Of a stretch of 64,000 bases of DNA, positions 55,356-62,644 are shown in pieces. The first letter of the stretch is position 1, and each line of letters opens with the position of its first letter. Source of the DNA: Alcanivorax sp. DP30. Its GTDB lineage: Bacteria; Pseudomonadota; Gammaproteobacteria; Pseudomonadales; Alcanivoracaceae. Position numbers and translations under genes: made by a program. The notes under the pieces are model-generated. The model was not told the origin of the DNA and searched no databases. It saw only the letters and a list, made by a program, of their open reading frames with translations. The stretch is from contig NZ_WTUY01000005.1 in the NCBI RefSeq assembly GCF_009882945.1, forward strand, positions 165,816 through 229,815, given 5' to 3'.

Positions 55356-55673
55356 ATGGTCGAAGCACTAAGGCTGCCTGCTCATCAACCCACCAGCGTG
55401 GGCGCCATGCTCAAGGAAGAATTCCTCGAGCCCCTGAAAATCACCCAAGGGGAGCTGGCCAAAGCCATGGGCGTCAGTCGCAAAACGGTCAATGAGCTGT
55501 GCGGCAATCACCGTGGCGTCACGGCGGAAACCGCGTTTCTATTGGCAAAGGTGCTGGGTACAACCCCTGAGTTCTGGCTTAACCTCCAGTACATGAATGA
55601 CATGTGGTTAGCCATGCACAAGGAGTCCCTGGCAAAGAAAGTGGCTGCTGCCAGGTCGCTGGTTGCAGCTTGA
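55356..55673 (+). CDS. higA: HigA-type antitoxin
   Basis: Predicted protein of 105 residues with an HTH of the XRE type (ITQGELAKAMGVSRKTVNEL, then LLAKVLGTTPEFWLNLQ). It binds HigB and the operon promoter. I chose ATG 55356 (AAAGGTG upstream) over GTG 55341, which would overlap the toxin stop. It lies 11 bases after higB, so one transcript. Confidence 0.9.
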   Translation: MVEALRLPAHQPTSVGAMLKEEFLEPLKITQGELAKAMGVSRKTVNELCGNHRGVTAETAFLLAKVLGTTPEFWLNLQYMNDMWLAMHKESLAKKVAAARSLVAA

Positions 55674-55922
55674 GAAGGGGGCTGGGGATTAGTCTCGTTT
55701 GGATTCTGGGTCAGATTCTTCATCTTGGCGCACGATGCAAGACCTGATCCTCGAGTTCTTGAAAAAGCTATCGAGATGAACAAGGCCACTTCAGTCCAAT
55801 AGAGTATTGGGGAGCAATGAGGCTGGGTGGCGCCTGTGCTTTAATGGTAAAAAACAAGAGCGGAACCCAGCTCTTTGGATTAATTGAGTAATGAGGGGTC
55901 CGGCTCCTGGAGAGGAAGGATG

Positions 55923-56540
55923 ATGATTAGGTTTCTGTTTCTGATAGTGGTTTTTCCAATAAGCGTTTCTGCGGAGAGTTCGTTTCCGTCAGGGTCGGTG
56001 CAGGTAAGATACTCTATGTATGATTATCCAGTGTTACCTGAAAATTTAGATGATATATTGAAGCCATCTAAAAGGGCTGTATGCGACACCTATCAATTAT
56101 CAAGCGTAAATTCTCCTATTTACAAAAGTCTTATGGAGCGTATTGATCGAGTATATAAGGAAGGTGATCATAAAGATTTTTTCTTCAAATATTTGCTTAC
56201 TCTAGATTGTTATCCTTTCCAAGAGAACTTCTTCGATACAACTGTTGATGCTATGGGGGTTTCTCATATGTTTAGTCATATGATGCGAACCCCTTTTGGA
56301 GGAGTTGACACCAACGCTTTCATTAGAATTAAACGAGAAGGAAAGGTCTTTGAAGGACCAATTTATCTAGTCTATGAACATTTAGAGAAATATTATAAGA
56401 ATTCAAAGATATATAAGAAAGAATATTATAGTGCAATGAGAAGACTAAATCATCCTAGTTATAGATTAACTGAGCCAAAAAGCCTATCTCAAATAAGAAG
56501 AGAGCATCCTGATATGCCGATTTCACTACCAATGCCATAA
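55923..56540 (+). CDS. Secreted protein of unknown family (copy 1)
   Basis: Predicted protein of 205 residues with a signal peptide (to VSAESS) and a mature part with two cysteines (AVCDTYQ and LTLDCYPF), which may pair. Conserved between the two copies are the N-terminal part (YPVLPENLD), FGGVDxNAFxRIKREGKVFE and the C-terminal TEPKSLSQI ending in LPMP. No family is recognised. The coding sequence is clearly AT-rich compared with its neighbours, a sign of transfer. The start ATG 55923 lies 7 bases after AGAGG. The leader before it is nearly identical to that of the second copy. Confidence 0.7.
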   Translation: MIRFLFLIVVFPISVSAESSFPSGSVQVRYSMYDYPVLPENLDDILKPSKRAVCDTYQLSSVNSPIYKSLMERIDRVYKEGDHKDFFFKYLLTLDCYPFQENFFDTTVDAMGVSHMFSHMMRTPFGGVDTNAFIRIKREGKVFEGPIYLVYEHLEKYYKNSKIYKKEYYSAMRRLNHPSYRLTEPKSLSQIRREHPDMPISLPMP

Positions 56541-56615
56541 GGGAAAGTATTAATGGAATAATTTGTATCTCTTTCTGCCTGGCACGGTAGTGTTCAGAAT
56601 TCTGTGCGAGGGTTC

Positions 56616-56666
56616 GGGGTCAGGTCTTGCATCGTGCGTTTGGCGCAACATTCAAGACCTGGCCCC
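56616..56666. repeat. 'ggggtcaggtcttg' inverted repeat
   Basis: Arms ggggtcaggtcttg (56616-56629) and caagacctggcccc (56653-56666) match at 13 of 14 positions. A degenerate version is at 55708-55750, in front of the first copy of the duplicated gene. Similar elements are common in gammaproteobacterial accessory DNA and may be moved by REP-type transposases. Confidence 0.6.
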
Positions 56667-56776
56667 AATTTCATGAGGTTGGGTGGCGCCTGTGCTTCAA
56701 TGGAAAAAAGAGAGCGGAATCCAGCTCTTTGGATTAATTGAGTAATGAGGGGCTCGGCTCCTGGAGGGGAAGGATG

Positions 56777-57394
56777 ATGATTAGGTTTCTATTTCTGATA
56801 ATGGTTTTTCCTATAAGCGTTTCTGCGGAGAGTTCGTTTCCGCCAGGGTCGGTGCAGGCAAGATACTCTCTCTATGATTATCCAGTGTTGCCTGAAAATT
56901 TAGATGAAATTCTGAGGCCATCTAAAAGAGCAGTGTGTGATACTTATAAAGTGGCAGACTCTCATGCGCCTTCTTATCAAAGTGTGATGAGGTGGATTGA
57001 TGAGAAGTATGAAGGTGGTGATCATCGGGATTTCTTTTTTAAGATTATGTTGACGTTGGACTGTTATCCATTTCAGGAAAATTTCTTGGACTCTACTATT
57101 TCAGGAAACGGAATTACGCATGCGTTTGGGAATATGATGAAAATTCCATTTGGTGGGGTCGATATGAATGCATTTGTTCGAATAAAAAGAGAAGGGAAGG
57201 TGTTTGAAGGTCCTTTGTATCATGTTTTTTCTCATCTGGAAAAATATTATAAGAATTCAGAAAACTACAAGAAAGAATATTTGAAAGGAATGAAGAGATT
57301 GAATCATCCTTCTTATCATTTGACTGAGCCCAAAAGCCTTTCTCAGATTAAAAAAGAAAACCCGGATATGCCAATAAATTTGCCAATGCCTTAA
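56777..57394 (+). CDS. Secreted protein of unknown family (copy 2)
   Basis: Predicted protein of 205 residues, a paralogue of the product of 55923-56540 with the same length and no gaps. Signal peptide, both cysteines and the C-terminal block are kept. The central part, about residues 57-125, differs most, while the DNA of the leader and 5' end is almost the same. This is a tandem duplication with a repeat length of about 855 bases. The start follows GGAGGGGAAGG. The function is unknown; the site next to a toxin-antitoxin module and repeats suggests an accessory island. Confidence 0.7.
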   Translation: MIRFLFLIMVFPISVSAESSFPPGSVQARYSLYDYPVLPENLDEILRPSKRAVCDTYKVADSHAPSYQSVMRWIDEKYEGGDHRDFFFKIMLTLDCYPFQENFLDSTISGNGITHAFGNMMKIPFGGVDMNAFVRIKREGKVFEGPLYHVFSHLEKYYKNSENYKKEYLKGMKRLNHPSYHLTEPKSLSQIKKENPDMPINLPMP

Positions 57395-57498
57395 TGGATG
57401 AGGTGAGGTGAGGCAAAGTGGAGGTGTAGGTATCCCATTTTCCGCTCCAGGCCTATCAGTCTGGCCCTCCCCGTTAGAGTAGTGAGTCGAGGAACGCA

Positions 57499-57567
57499 AT
57501 AATCTGAAGGCGTAGAGCAAAAAATCTGTTTGAGCGGAGCGAGTCTTTTTTGCGTCCTTCAGATTAT
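57499..57567. other. Long hairpin in a gene-free gap
   Basis: Arms ataatctgaagg/ccttcagattat (12 bp) and inner gcaaaaaa/ttttttgc (8 bp) enclose a loop containing gagcggagcgag. The 446-base gap 57395-57840 has no convincing gene; the rest is GC-rich sequence with small palindromes and a REP copy at its end. The motif 'ctgtttgagcggagcgag' is familiar from gammaproteobacterial intergenic repeats, but I cannot name the element. Confidence 0.5.
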
Positions 57568-57809
57568 GAGTACCGGAGTGTGCCCGCGGAGCGGGTCGAA
57601 CGGAGTCGGGGCGCGGGGGCGTAAGCGGGGGTTTGCAAAACATGTTTTGCCCGCTGGAGCGCCATTCCCATACCGGGGAATGGCCGGAATGCCAGAGGGG
57701 AGCCAGTTCCCCCTTTGGGCCCGTCCGTCGAGGACTCGCAGCTTTATCGGGGCGATGAAATAGCCGTTAGCTGTAGCGTGGCCAGGCAGTGCTGCCTTTA
57801 CCTAAGTTG

Positions 57810-57834
57810 ATCGCGCCGCGAGCGGCGCTCCTAC
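57810..57834 (-). repeat. REP unit
   Basis: A reverse copy of the 'gtaggagcg(t/c)cgct' REP family, two mismatches from the unit at 53183, directly after the end of the HxlR gene. Confidence 0.6.
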
Positions 57835-57840
57835 GGGGCG

Positions 57841-58302
57841 TTAGCCCGCTTCCTCTAGTGGCTTGCCGTCTTCATCCACAAACCGCACATCCCGTACTGT
57901 CAGGATCTGGCCCTGTTGATTCTGCACCGTCACCGGCGCCAGCGGTTCGCCGCTCTGACCGTCCACCAATTGCATGCTGTCTTTCTCGCCGTTCCAGCGT
58001 TCGCTCCACTGGCGCAGGGCAGTGACCACGGTAAACAAATCACGGCCCTTGTCGGTAAGACGGTATTCGTAGCGCTTGCCGTGTTCGCCCACATCTACGC
58101 GCACCATGACGCCATTCTCGACCAGGCGGGAGAGGCGGTTGCAGAGGATGTTCTTGGCGATCCCCAGGCTGTTCTGGAAATCCACAAAGCGGCGGGTGCC
58201 CAGTATGGCCTGCTTGACCACCAGCAGGGACCACCAGTCACCGACCTCATTGAGGGCGCAGGCAACGGAGCAGCCCATGTCGTCGAATCGTTTACGTGTC
58301 AT
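57841..58302 (-). CDS. HxlR family transcription regulator
   Basis: Predicted protein of 153 residues with the winged-helix HxlR pattern (CSVACALNEVGDWWSLLVVK, then FQNSLGIAKNILCNRLSRL and YEYRLTDKGRDL). The single cysteine near position 11 is where some members sense electrophiles or disulfide stress. It is divergent from an old-yellow-enzyme gene. HxlR-type regulators often control such reductases, so it probably regulates 58532. Confidence 0.85.
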   Translation of the reverse strand: MTRKRFDDMGCSVACALNEVGDWWSLLVVKQAILGTRRFVDFQNSLGIAKNILCNRLSRLVENGVMVRVDVGEHGKRYEYRLTDKGRDLFTVVTALRQWSERWNGEKDSMQLVDGQSGEPLAPVTVQNQQGQILTVRDVRFVDEDGKPLEEAG

Positions 58303-58410
58303 GGGGCCAGTATAGGGCAGAATGGTTGCATTAAGAAACCAAATAAGGTTTCATCACGCAACTAAATTTGGTCGGCTTTGTCTGGAAAGGATGAAGTGCC
58401 GGGTTATGGG

Positions 58411-58500
58411 TCGGACGACGGACGTCTGAAGTCGGACGCCATAAACCCTTGAGTGTGGTTACTGTTTTTTTGCGTCAGACATCAGACGTCCGACCTCAGA
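58411..58500. repeat. 'gtcggacgtc' inverted repeat
   Basis: Perfect 11-bp arms cggacgtctga (58419-58429) and tcagacgtccg (58482-58492) with further partial pairing outward. It lies between the divergent HxlR and oxidoreductase genes and so could affect their promoters. Related to the repeat in the pdxA 5' end. Confidence 0.6.
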
Positions 58501-58531
58501 CTGTTTTGCATTTTATATCGGGAGAGCACCT

Positions 58532-59641
58532 ATGAGCGGTTCACTGGATAGCCTGTTGCGTCCTTTTGAGCATAAATCACTGAAGCTGCGTAACCGGGTG
58601 GCCATGGCCCCCATGACGCGGACTTTTTCGCCGGGCTATGTGCCCAATGACGAGGTGGTGGGTTACTACCGCCGTCGTGCTGAAGGCGAGGTGGGGCTGA
58701 TCATCACCGAAGGTACCTTTGTGGGCCACAAGGCCGCCAACGGGTACGAGCGTGTGCCAGCGATCTATGGTGATGAGGCCATGGCGGGCTGGAAGAAGGT
58801 GGTGGATGCGGTGCACGAGGCCGGTGGCCAGATCATTCCCCAGCTGTGGCATGTGGGCGCGGTGCGCAAAGCGGGTATTGGTCCAGATAAGGACGTGCCC
58901 GGTTATTCCCCGTCTGGTCTGTTCAAGCCGGGCAAGGAAAATGGCCATGCCATGACCAAGGATGATATCCAGGACGTGATCCGCGCTTTTGCTGACTCCG
59001 CCAAGGCCGCCAAAGAGGTAGGCTTTGACGGCGTTGAAATCCACGGCGCTCACGGCTACCTGCTGGATCAGTTTTTCTGGGAAGGCACCAACCAGCGTGA
59101 TGACGAATACGGCGGCTCCATCGAAAACCGCGCCCGTATCGGCATCGAGATCGTCAAGGCGGTGCGTGAGGCCGTGGGGGAAGACTTCGCCATCGTGCTG
59201 CGCTTCTCGCAATGGAAGCAGCAGGATTACGAGGCCAAGCTGGCTCAGAACCCGGAAGAGCTGGAACGCTTCCTGATGCCGTTCGTGGACGCCGGGGTGG
59301 ATATCTTCCATGCGTCTACCCGTCGTTTCTGGTTGCCAGAGTTTGAAGGTTCCGATCTGAACCTGGCTGGCTGGACCAAGAAGATCACCGGCAAGCCCAC
59401 CATTTCTGTGGGTAGCGTGGGTCTGGACGGGGATTTCCTGAACAGCCCGGAAGGGATGGGTGGCACGGCGAACCCGGCGGCGCTGGATGAACTGACCCGG
59501 CGCATGGATAACGACGAGTTCGACCTGATCGCGGTGGGCCGTGCGTTGCTGCAGGACCCGAACTGGCTGGTGAAGATGCGTGATGGCAAGGAAGACGAGA
59601 TCGCGCCGTTTACCAAGCAGGCGTTGGGGAGCCTTAGCTAA
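58532..59641 (+). CDS. NADH:flavin oxidoreductase (old yellow enzyme family)
   Basis: Predicted protein of 369 residues, a TIM-barrel FMN enzyme. Visible are RNRVAMAPMTRTFSPGYVPN, the catalytic and FMN region GFDGVEIHGAHGYLLDQFFW and NQRDDEYGGSIENRAR. The paired His-Gly-Ala-His matches the H-x-x-H/N substrate site. Such enzymes reduce activated C=C bonds of enones or nitro compounds. It is divergent from the HxlR regulator and is followed by a terminator. Confidence 0.9.
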   Translation: MSGSLDSLLRPFEHKSLKLRNRVAMAPMTRTFSPGYVPNDEVVGYYRRRAEGEVGLIITEGTFVGHKAANGYERVPAIYGDEAMAGWKKVVDAVHEAGGQIIPQLWHVGAVRKAGIGPDKDVPGYSPSGLFKPGKENGHAMTKDDIQDVIRAFADSAKAAKEVGFDGVEIHGAHGYLLDQFFWEGTNQRDDEYGGSIENRARIGIEIVKAVREAVGEDFAIVLRFSQWKQQDYEAKLAQNPEELERFLMPFVDAGVDIFHASTRRFWLPEFEGSDLNLAGWTKKITGKPTISVGSVGLDGDFLNSPEGMGGTANPAALDELTRRMDNDEFDLIAVGRALLQDPNWLVKMRDGKEDEIAPFTKQALGSLS

Positions 59642-59704
59642 CAGCTGCTCGCTACGAGCTGCGAGAGAAAGCACGCGATCCGGGTTGCCGGGTCGGGCAG
59701 GAAA

Positions 59705-59737
59705 GAGGCCGCATCCACGGGTTGGGTGCGGCCTTTT
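59705..59737 (+). terminator. Rho-independent terminator
   Basis: Stem aggccgcatcc/gggtgcggcctt with one G-U pair, a short loop and a following T-run, 63 bases after the old-yellow-enzyme stop. Confidence 0.8.
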
Positions 59738-59853
59738 TCGTTGGCGCTGGGGTTTCTGTGGGAGCGGCGGTTTCACCGCGAAAAACCGCGTGCCACGGCT
59801 ATCGCGGTCGGACGAACGCTCCTGCAGCAGCTTCGAAGCATGGGGGCCTTGCC

Positions 59854-60023
59854 GTAGGAGCGTCGCTGGCGGCGCGATAACCCCAACCCGAGAAAAAGGT
59901 TAACCACAGAGGCTGCAGAGTTCATGGAGATACAACAATCGGTTCTCTCTGTACCTCTTTGTGCTCTGTGGTGAAAGTGCCTTTGGTCGTGGTTTGGAAT
60001 CGCGCCGCCAGCCACGCTCCTAC
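59854..60023. repeat. Nested inverted repeat (REPIN-like)
   Basis: Outer REP units are at 59854-59878 and 59999-60023 in opposite orientation. The inner 'accacagag' pair is at 59903-59911 and 59964-59972. The same nesting plan occurs at 54011-54168 with a different inner repeat. A degenerate REP-like stretch also lies at 59757-59815. The 487-base gap 59642-60128 holds only repeats and terminators. Confidence 0.7.
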
Positions 60024-60044
60024 GGACAGGCTTGCAGAAATAAT

Positions 60045-60075
60045 GAGGCCGCGCCCAATGTCTGGGCGCGGCCTC
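60045..60075. terminator. Hairpin, likely terminator of the MHS transporter gene
   Basis: Perfect 13-bp stem gaggccgcgccca/tgggcgcggcctc with a 5-base loop, 54 bases beyond the leftward transporter stop. The leftward strand continues attattt, a weak T-run. Confidence 0.6.
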
Positions 60076-60128
60076 TGTGTTTCAGGTTGCTTGGGCCTCA
60101 AACCGCGTTGCAGCTTCTAGCTTGGGGC

Positions 60129-61430
60129 TTATTCCTCTGCCTGATCCTCCAGCGACTGGTTGATGGCCAGCGCCAGCAGGGTACAGATCACCCCGGACAG
60201 CAGGTACACCGTCACCGACAGCAGGCCGAATTTGGCGGACAGGCCCAGCGCCACCAGGGGGGCAAAGGCGGCGCCGAACAGCCAGGCGAAGTCGGAGGTG
60301 AGGGCCGCGCCGGTGTAACGGAAGCGCGGGGCAAAGTTGGCGGTGACGGTGCCGGAGGCCTGGCCGTAGGACACACCCAGCAGGGCAAAGCCCAACAGGA
60401 TAAAGGTGTCCTGCATGACCGGGCTGCCGCCCATCAGTAGTGGGGTCAGCAAGCTGAAGATGCCGATCATGGCCGCCAGTGCGCCTACTGTGGTGCGTTT
60501 GCCGATGCGGGCGGCGATCCAGCCGGAGCCGATGGTGGCGAGGATGCCCACGAAGCCGCCGACGATTTGTACGGTGAGTACCTGGGCGGTGGTCTGGCTA
60601 CCCTGAAAGGCGATCCAGGACAGCGGGAAGATGGTCACCACATGGAACAGGGCGTAGCTGGCCAGGGCGGCGAAGGAGCCAATGAAAATGTTGTGCCCTT
60701 CTTCGCGCACCATTTCGGTGGTGCGGATGGGCTCCAGTTCTTTCTCCTGCATGGCTTCGGTGTATTCCTCACCCAGTACCAGACGCAGGCGGGCAAACAG
60801 GGCCACCACGTTGATGGCGAAGGCCACAAAGAACGGGTAGCGCCAGCCCCAGCCGAGGAAATCGGCAGCGCTAAGGCTGTTGTAGAGGTACAGGAACAGG
60901 GCACTGGCAATCATAAAGCCCAGTGGCGCGCCGAGTTGGCCGATCATGGTGTACCAGCTACGGCGTTCTTTGGGGGCATTCAGGGCCAGCAGGGAGGGCA
61001 GGCCATCCCAGGAGCCACCAAAGGCAACCCCCTGCATGATGCGAAGCAGGGCCAGCAGGGCAATGGCGTAGCCGCCCAGGGCCTCGTAGCCGGGGAGGAA
61101 GGCAATGCCGGCGGTGGCGGTGCCGAGCAGGAACAGGGCGGCGGTAAGTTTTATGCCGCGGCCCCACTGGCGCTGGATCCACATGAACAGGGCGGTGCCG
61201 AAGGGCCGGGCCACAAAGGCCAGGGCGAACAGCGTGAACGAATAGAGCATGCCCTGCAGCTGGCCGGTAAAGGGGAAGAACAGCTGCGGGAAGATCAGCA
61301 CCGAAGCGATCCCGTAGACAAAAAAGTCGAAGTATTCGGATGTCCGTCCAATCACAACGCCCACAGCAATTTCATTGGGGGCGACTTCTGTGTGGCTCTC
61401 CTGATGAGAGGCCGTAACGGTATAAGACAT
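60129..61430 (-). CDS. MFS transporter, metabolite:H+ symporter type
   Basis: Predicted protein of 433 residues with about 12 membrane helices. The opening VGVVIGRTSEYFDFFVYGIA and the loop RPFGTALFMWIQRQWGRG are typical of the MHS subfamily (citrate, shikimate, proline-betaine carriers). The substrate cannot be told. It is divergent from cyoA. Confidence 0.88.
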   Translation of the reverse strand: MSYTVTASHQESHTEVAPNEIAVGVVIGRTSEYFDFFVYGIASVLIFPQLFFPFTGQLQGMLYSFTLFALAFVARPFGTALFMWIQRQWGRGIKLTAALFLLGTATAGIAFLPGYEALGGYAIALLALLRIMQGVAFGGSWDGLPSLLALNAPKERRSWYTMIGQLGAPLGFMIASALFLYLYNSLSAADFLGWGWRYPFFVAFAINVVALFARLRLVLGEEYTEAMQEKELEPIRTTEMVREEGHNIFIGSFAALASYALFHVVTIFPLSWIAFQGSQTTAQVLTVQIVGGFVGILATIGSGWIAARIGKRTTVGALAAMIGIFSLLTPLLMGGSPVMQDTFILLGFALLGVSYGQASGTVTANFAPRFRYTGAALTSDFAWLFGAAFAPLVALGLSAKFGLLSVTVYLLSGVICTLLALAINQSLEDQAEE

Positions 61431-61494
61431 GGTATGCGCTCTTGTTCTGTGATGGATGCAATGACCTGCGTCAACTTAGGACTTTAAGCCGATG

Positions 61495-61507
61495 GGACAA
61501 AATGTCC
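61495..61507. promoter_or_regulatory. Short palindrome upstream of cyoA
   Basis: GGACA-AAA-TGTCC lies in the 144-base gap between the divergent transporter and cyoA genes, 68 bases before the cyoA start. It could be a regulator site. It does not match the Fnr/Anr consensus. Confidence 0.3.
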
Positions 61508-61574
61508 AATACCGGCTACCCCATTGCTTGGCTAAGGTGCCACCTATCTCCCATAAGCCAACCGAAGTACGCCA

Positions 61575-62606
61575 ATGCAAATAGCCAAACTTTTGCGTGG
61601 GGTAGTGTTGACCCTGCTGGCAGCCGCACTGCTAACCGGCTGTGACACGGTGGTAATGTCCCCGTCTGGCGACATTGCCATGCAACAGCGTGACCTGCTT
61701 GTCTGGGCCACGATCCTGATGTTGCTGGTGATTGTGCCGGTGATCGTGCTGACCCTGTGGTTCGCCTGGCGCTACCGCGATACCAATGAGGACGCTACCT
61801 ACGCGCCGGAGTGGACCCACTCCACCGTGCTGGAGCTGGTGATCTGGTCGGTGCCACTGCTGATCATCATCGCCCTGGGCGCCATGACCTGGGTGGGTAC
61901 CCACAAGCTGGATCCCTACCGTCCGCTGGATCGTATCGATGCGCAGACCCCGGTGCCCGCTGATATGGAACCGCTCACCGTGGAAGTGGTGGCGCTGGAC
62001 TGGAAGTGGCTGTTTATCTATCCGGAGCAGGGCATCGCCACCGTGAACGAGCTGGCGGCGCCGGTGGATCACCCGATCCGCTTCAAGATCACTGCGTCTA
62101 CCATGATGAATTCCTTCTTCATTCCTGCCCTGGCCGGGCAGATCTATGCCATGGCGGGCATGGAAACCAAGCTGCATGGCGTGATTAACGAGCCGGGTGT
62201 CTACAAGGGCTTCTCCGCCAATTACAGCGGTGCCGGCTATTCGCAGATGAAATTTGAATTCCACGGGCTCTCCGAGGCGGATTTTGATGCCTGGGTTGCC
62301 CGGGTGAAAGCCAGCGAGGCAAACCTGGACCGGGCCGAGTACCTGGAGCTGGAGGTGCCAAGCATCGATGATCCGGTGAGCTTTTATGGCCAGGTCGACC
62401 CGACGTTGTATCACGCCATCTTCAACCGTTGTGTGGAGCCGGGCCAAACCTGCATGGAAGACCTGATGTACCACAGTGGCATGGGCCAGCACGGCGGCCA
62501 TCACGGTGACGAAGAGGCCGGCCATGAAGGCCACCAGAGCCATGAAACTCATGAGGGTCATCAAGGTCATGCCGACCATGCTCAGCATGGAGCCCACCAT
62601 GACTAA
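61575..62606 (+). CDS. cyoA: Ubiquinol oxidase subunit II, with His-rich tail
   Basis: Predicted protein of 343 residues. It has a lipobox LLTGC (Cys23), two membrane helices, then a periplasmic cupredoxin domain. The CuA site of cytochrome c oxidases is replaced ([17 protein letters not shown], no cysteines), so this is the quinol-type subunit of cytochrome bo3. Unusual is the C terminus: the last 46 residues hold 14 histidines ([20 protein letters not shown] region), which may bind copper or nickel. It overlaps or abuts cyoB closely (38-base gap). Confidence 0.93.
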   Translation: MQIAKLLRGVVLTLLAAALLTGCDTVVMSPSGDIAMQQRDLLVWATILMLLVIVPVIVLTLWFAWRYRDTNEDATYAPEWTHSTVLELVIWSVPLLIIIALGAMTWVGTHKLDPYRPLDRIDAQTPVPADMEPLTVEVVALDWKWLFIYPEQGIATVNELAAPVDHPIRFKITASTMMNSFFIPALAGQIYAMAGMETKLHGVINEPGVYKGFSANYSGAGYSQMKFEFHGLSEADFDAWVARVKASEANLDRAEYLELEVPSIDDPVSFYGQVDPTLYHAIFNRCVEPGQTCMEDLMYHSGMGQHGGHHGDEEAGHEGHQSHETHEGHQGHADHAQHGAHHD

Positions 62607-62644
62607 GACCGAATTCCAGACCGCATACGCAACAGGTGCTGCCC

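Noticed and set aside
57530-57763. Rightward frame of 77 codons in the gene-free gap
   Set aside because: It starts within the long hairpin, lacks a ribosome site and is mostly Arg/Gly/Pro from GC-rich palindromes.
54011-57840. Integrated prophage or plasmid
   Set aside because: No integrase, phage structural gene, replication gene or attachment-site duplication could be found; only repeats, a toxin-antitoxin pair and duplicated AT-rich genes.
53183-60023. CRISPR-like array
   Set aside because: The repeats are palindromic, irregularly spaced and in both orientations, with no regular spacers and no cas genes.
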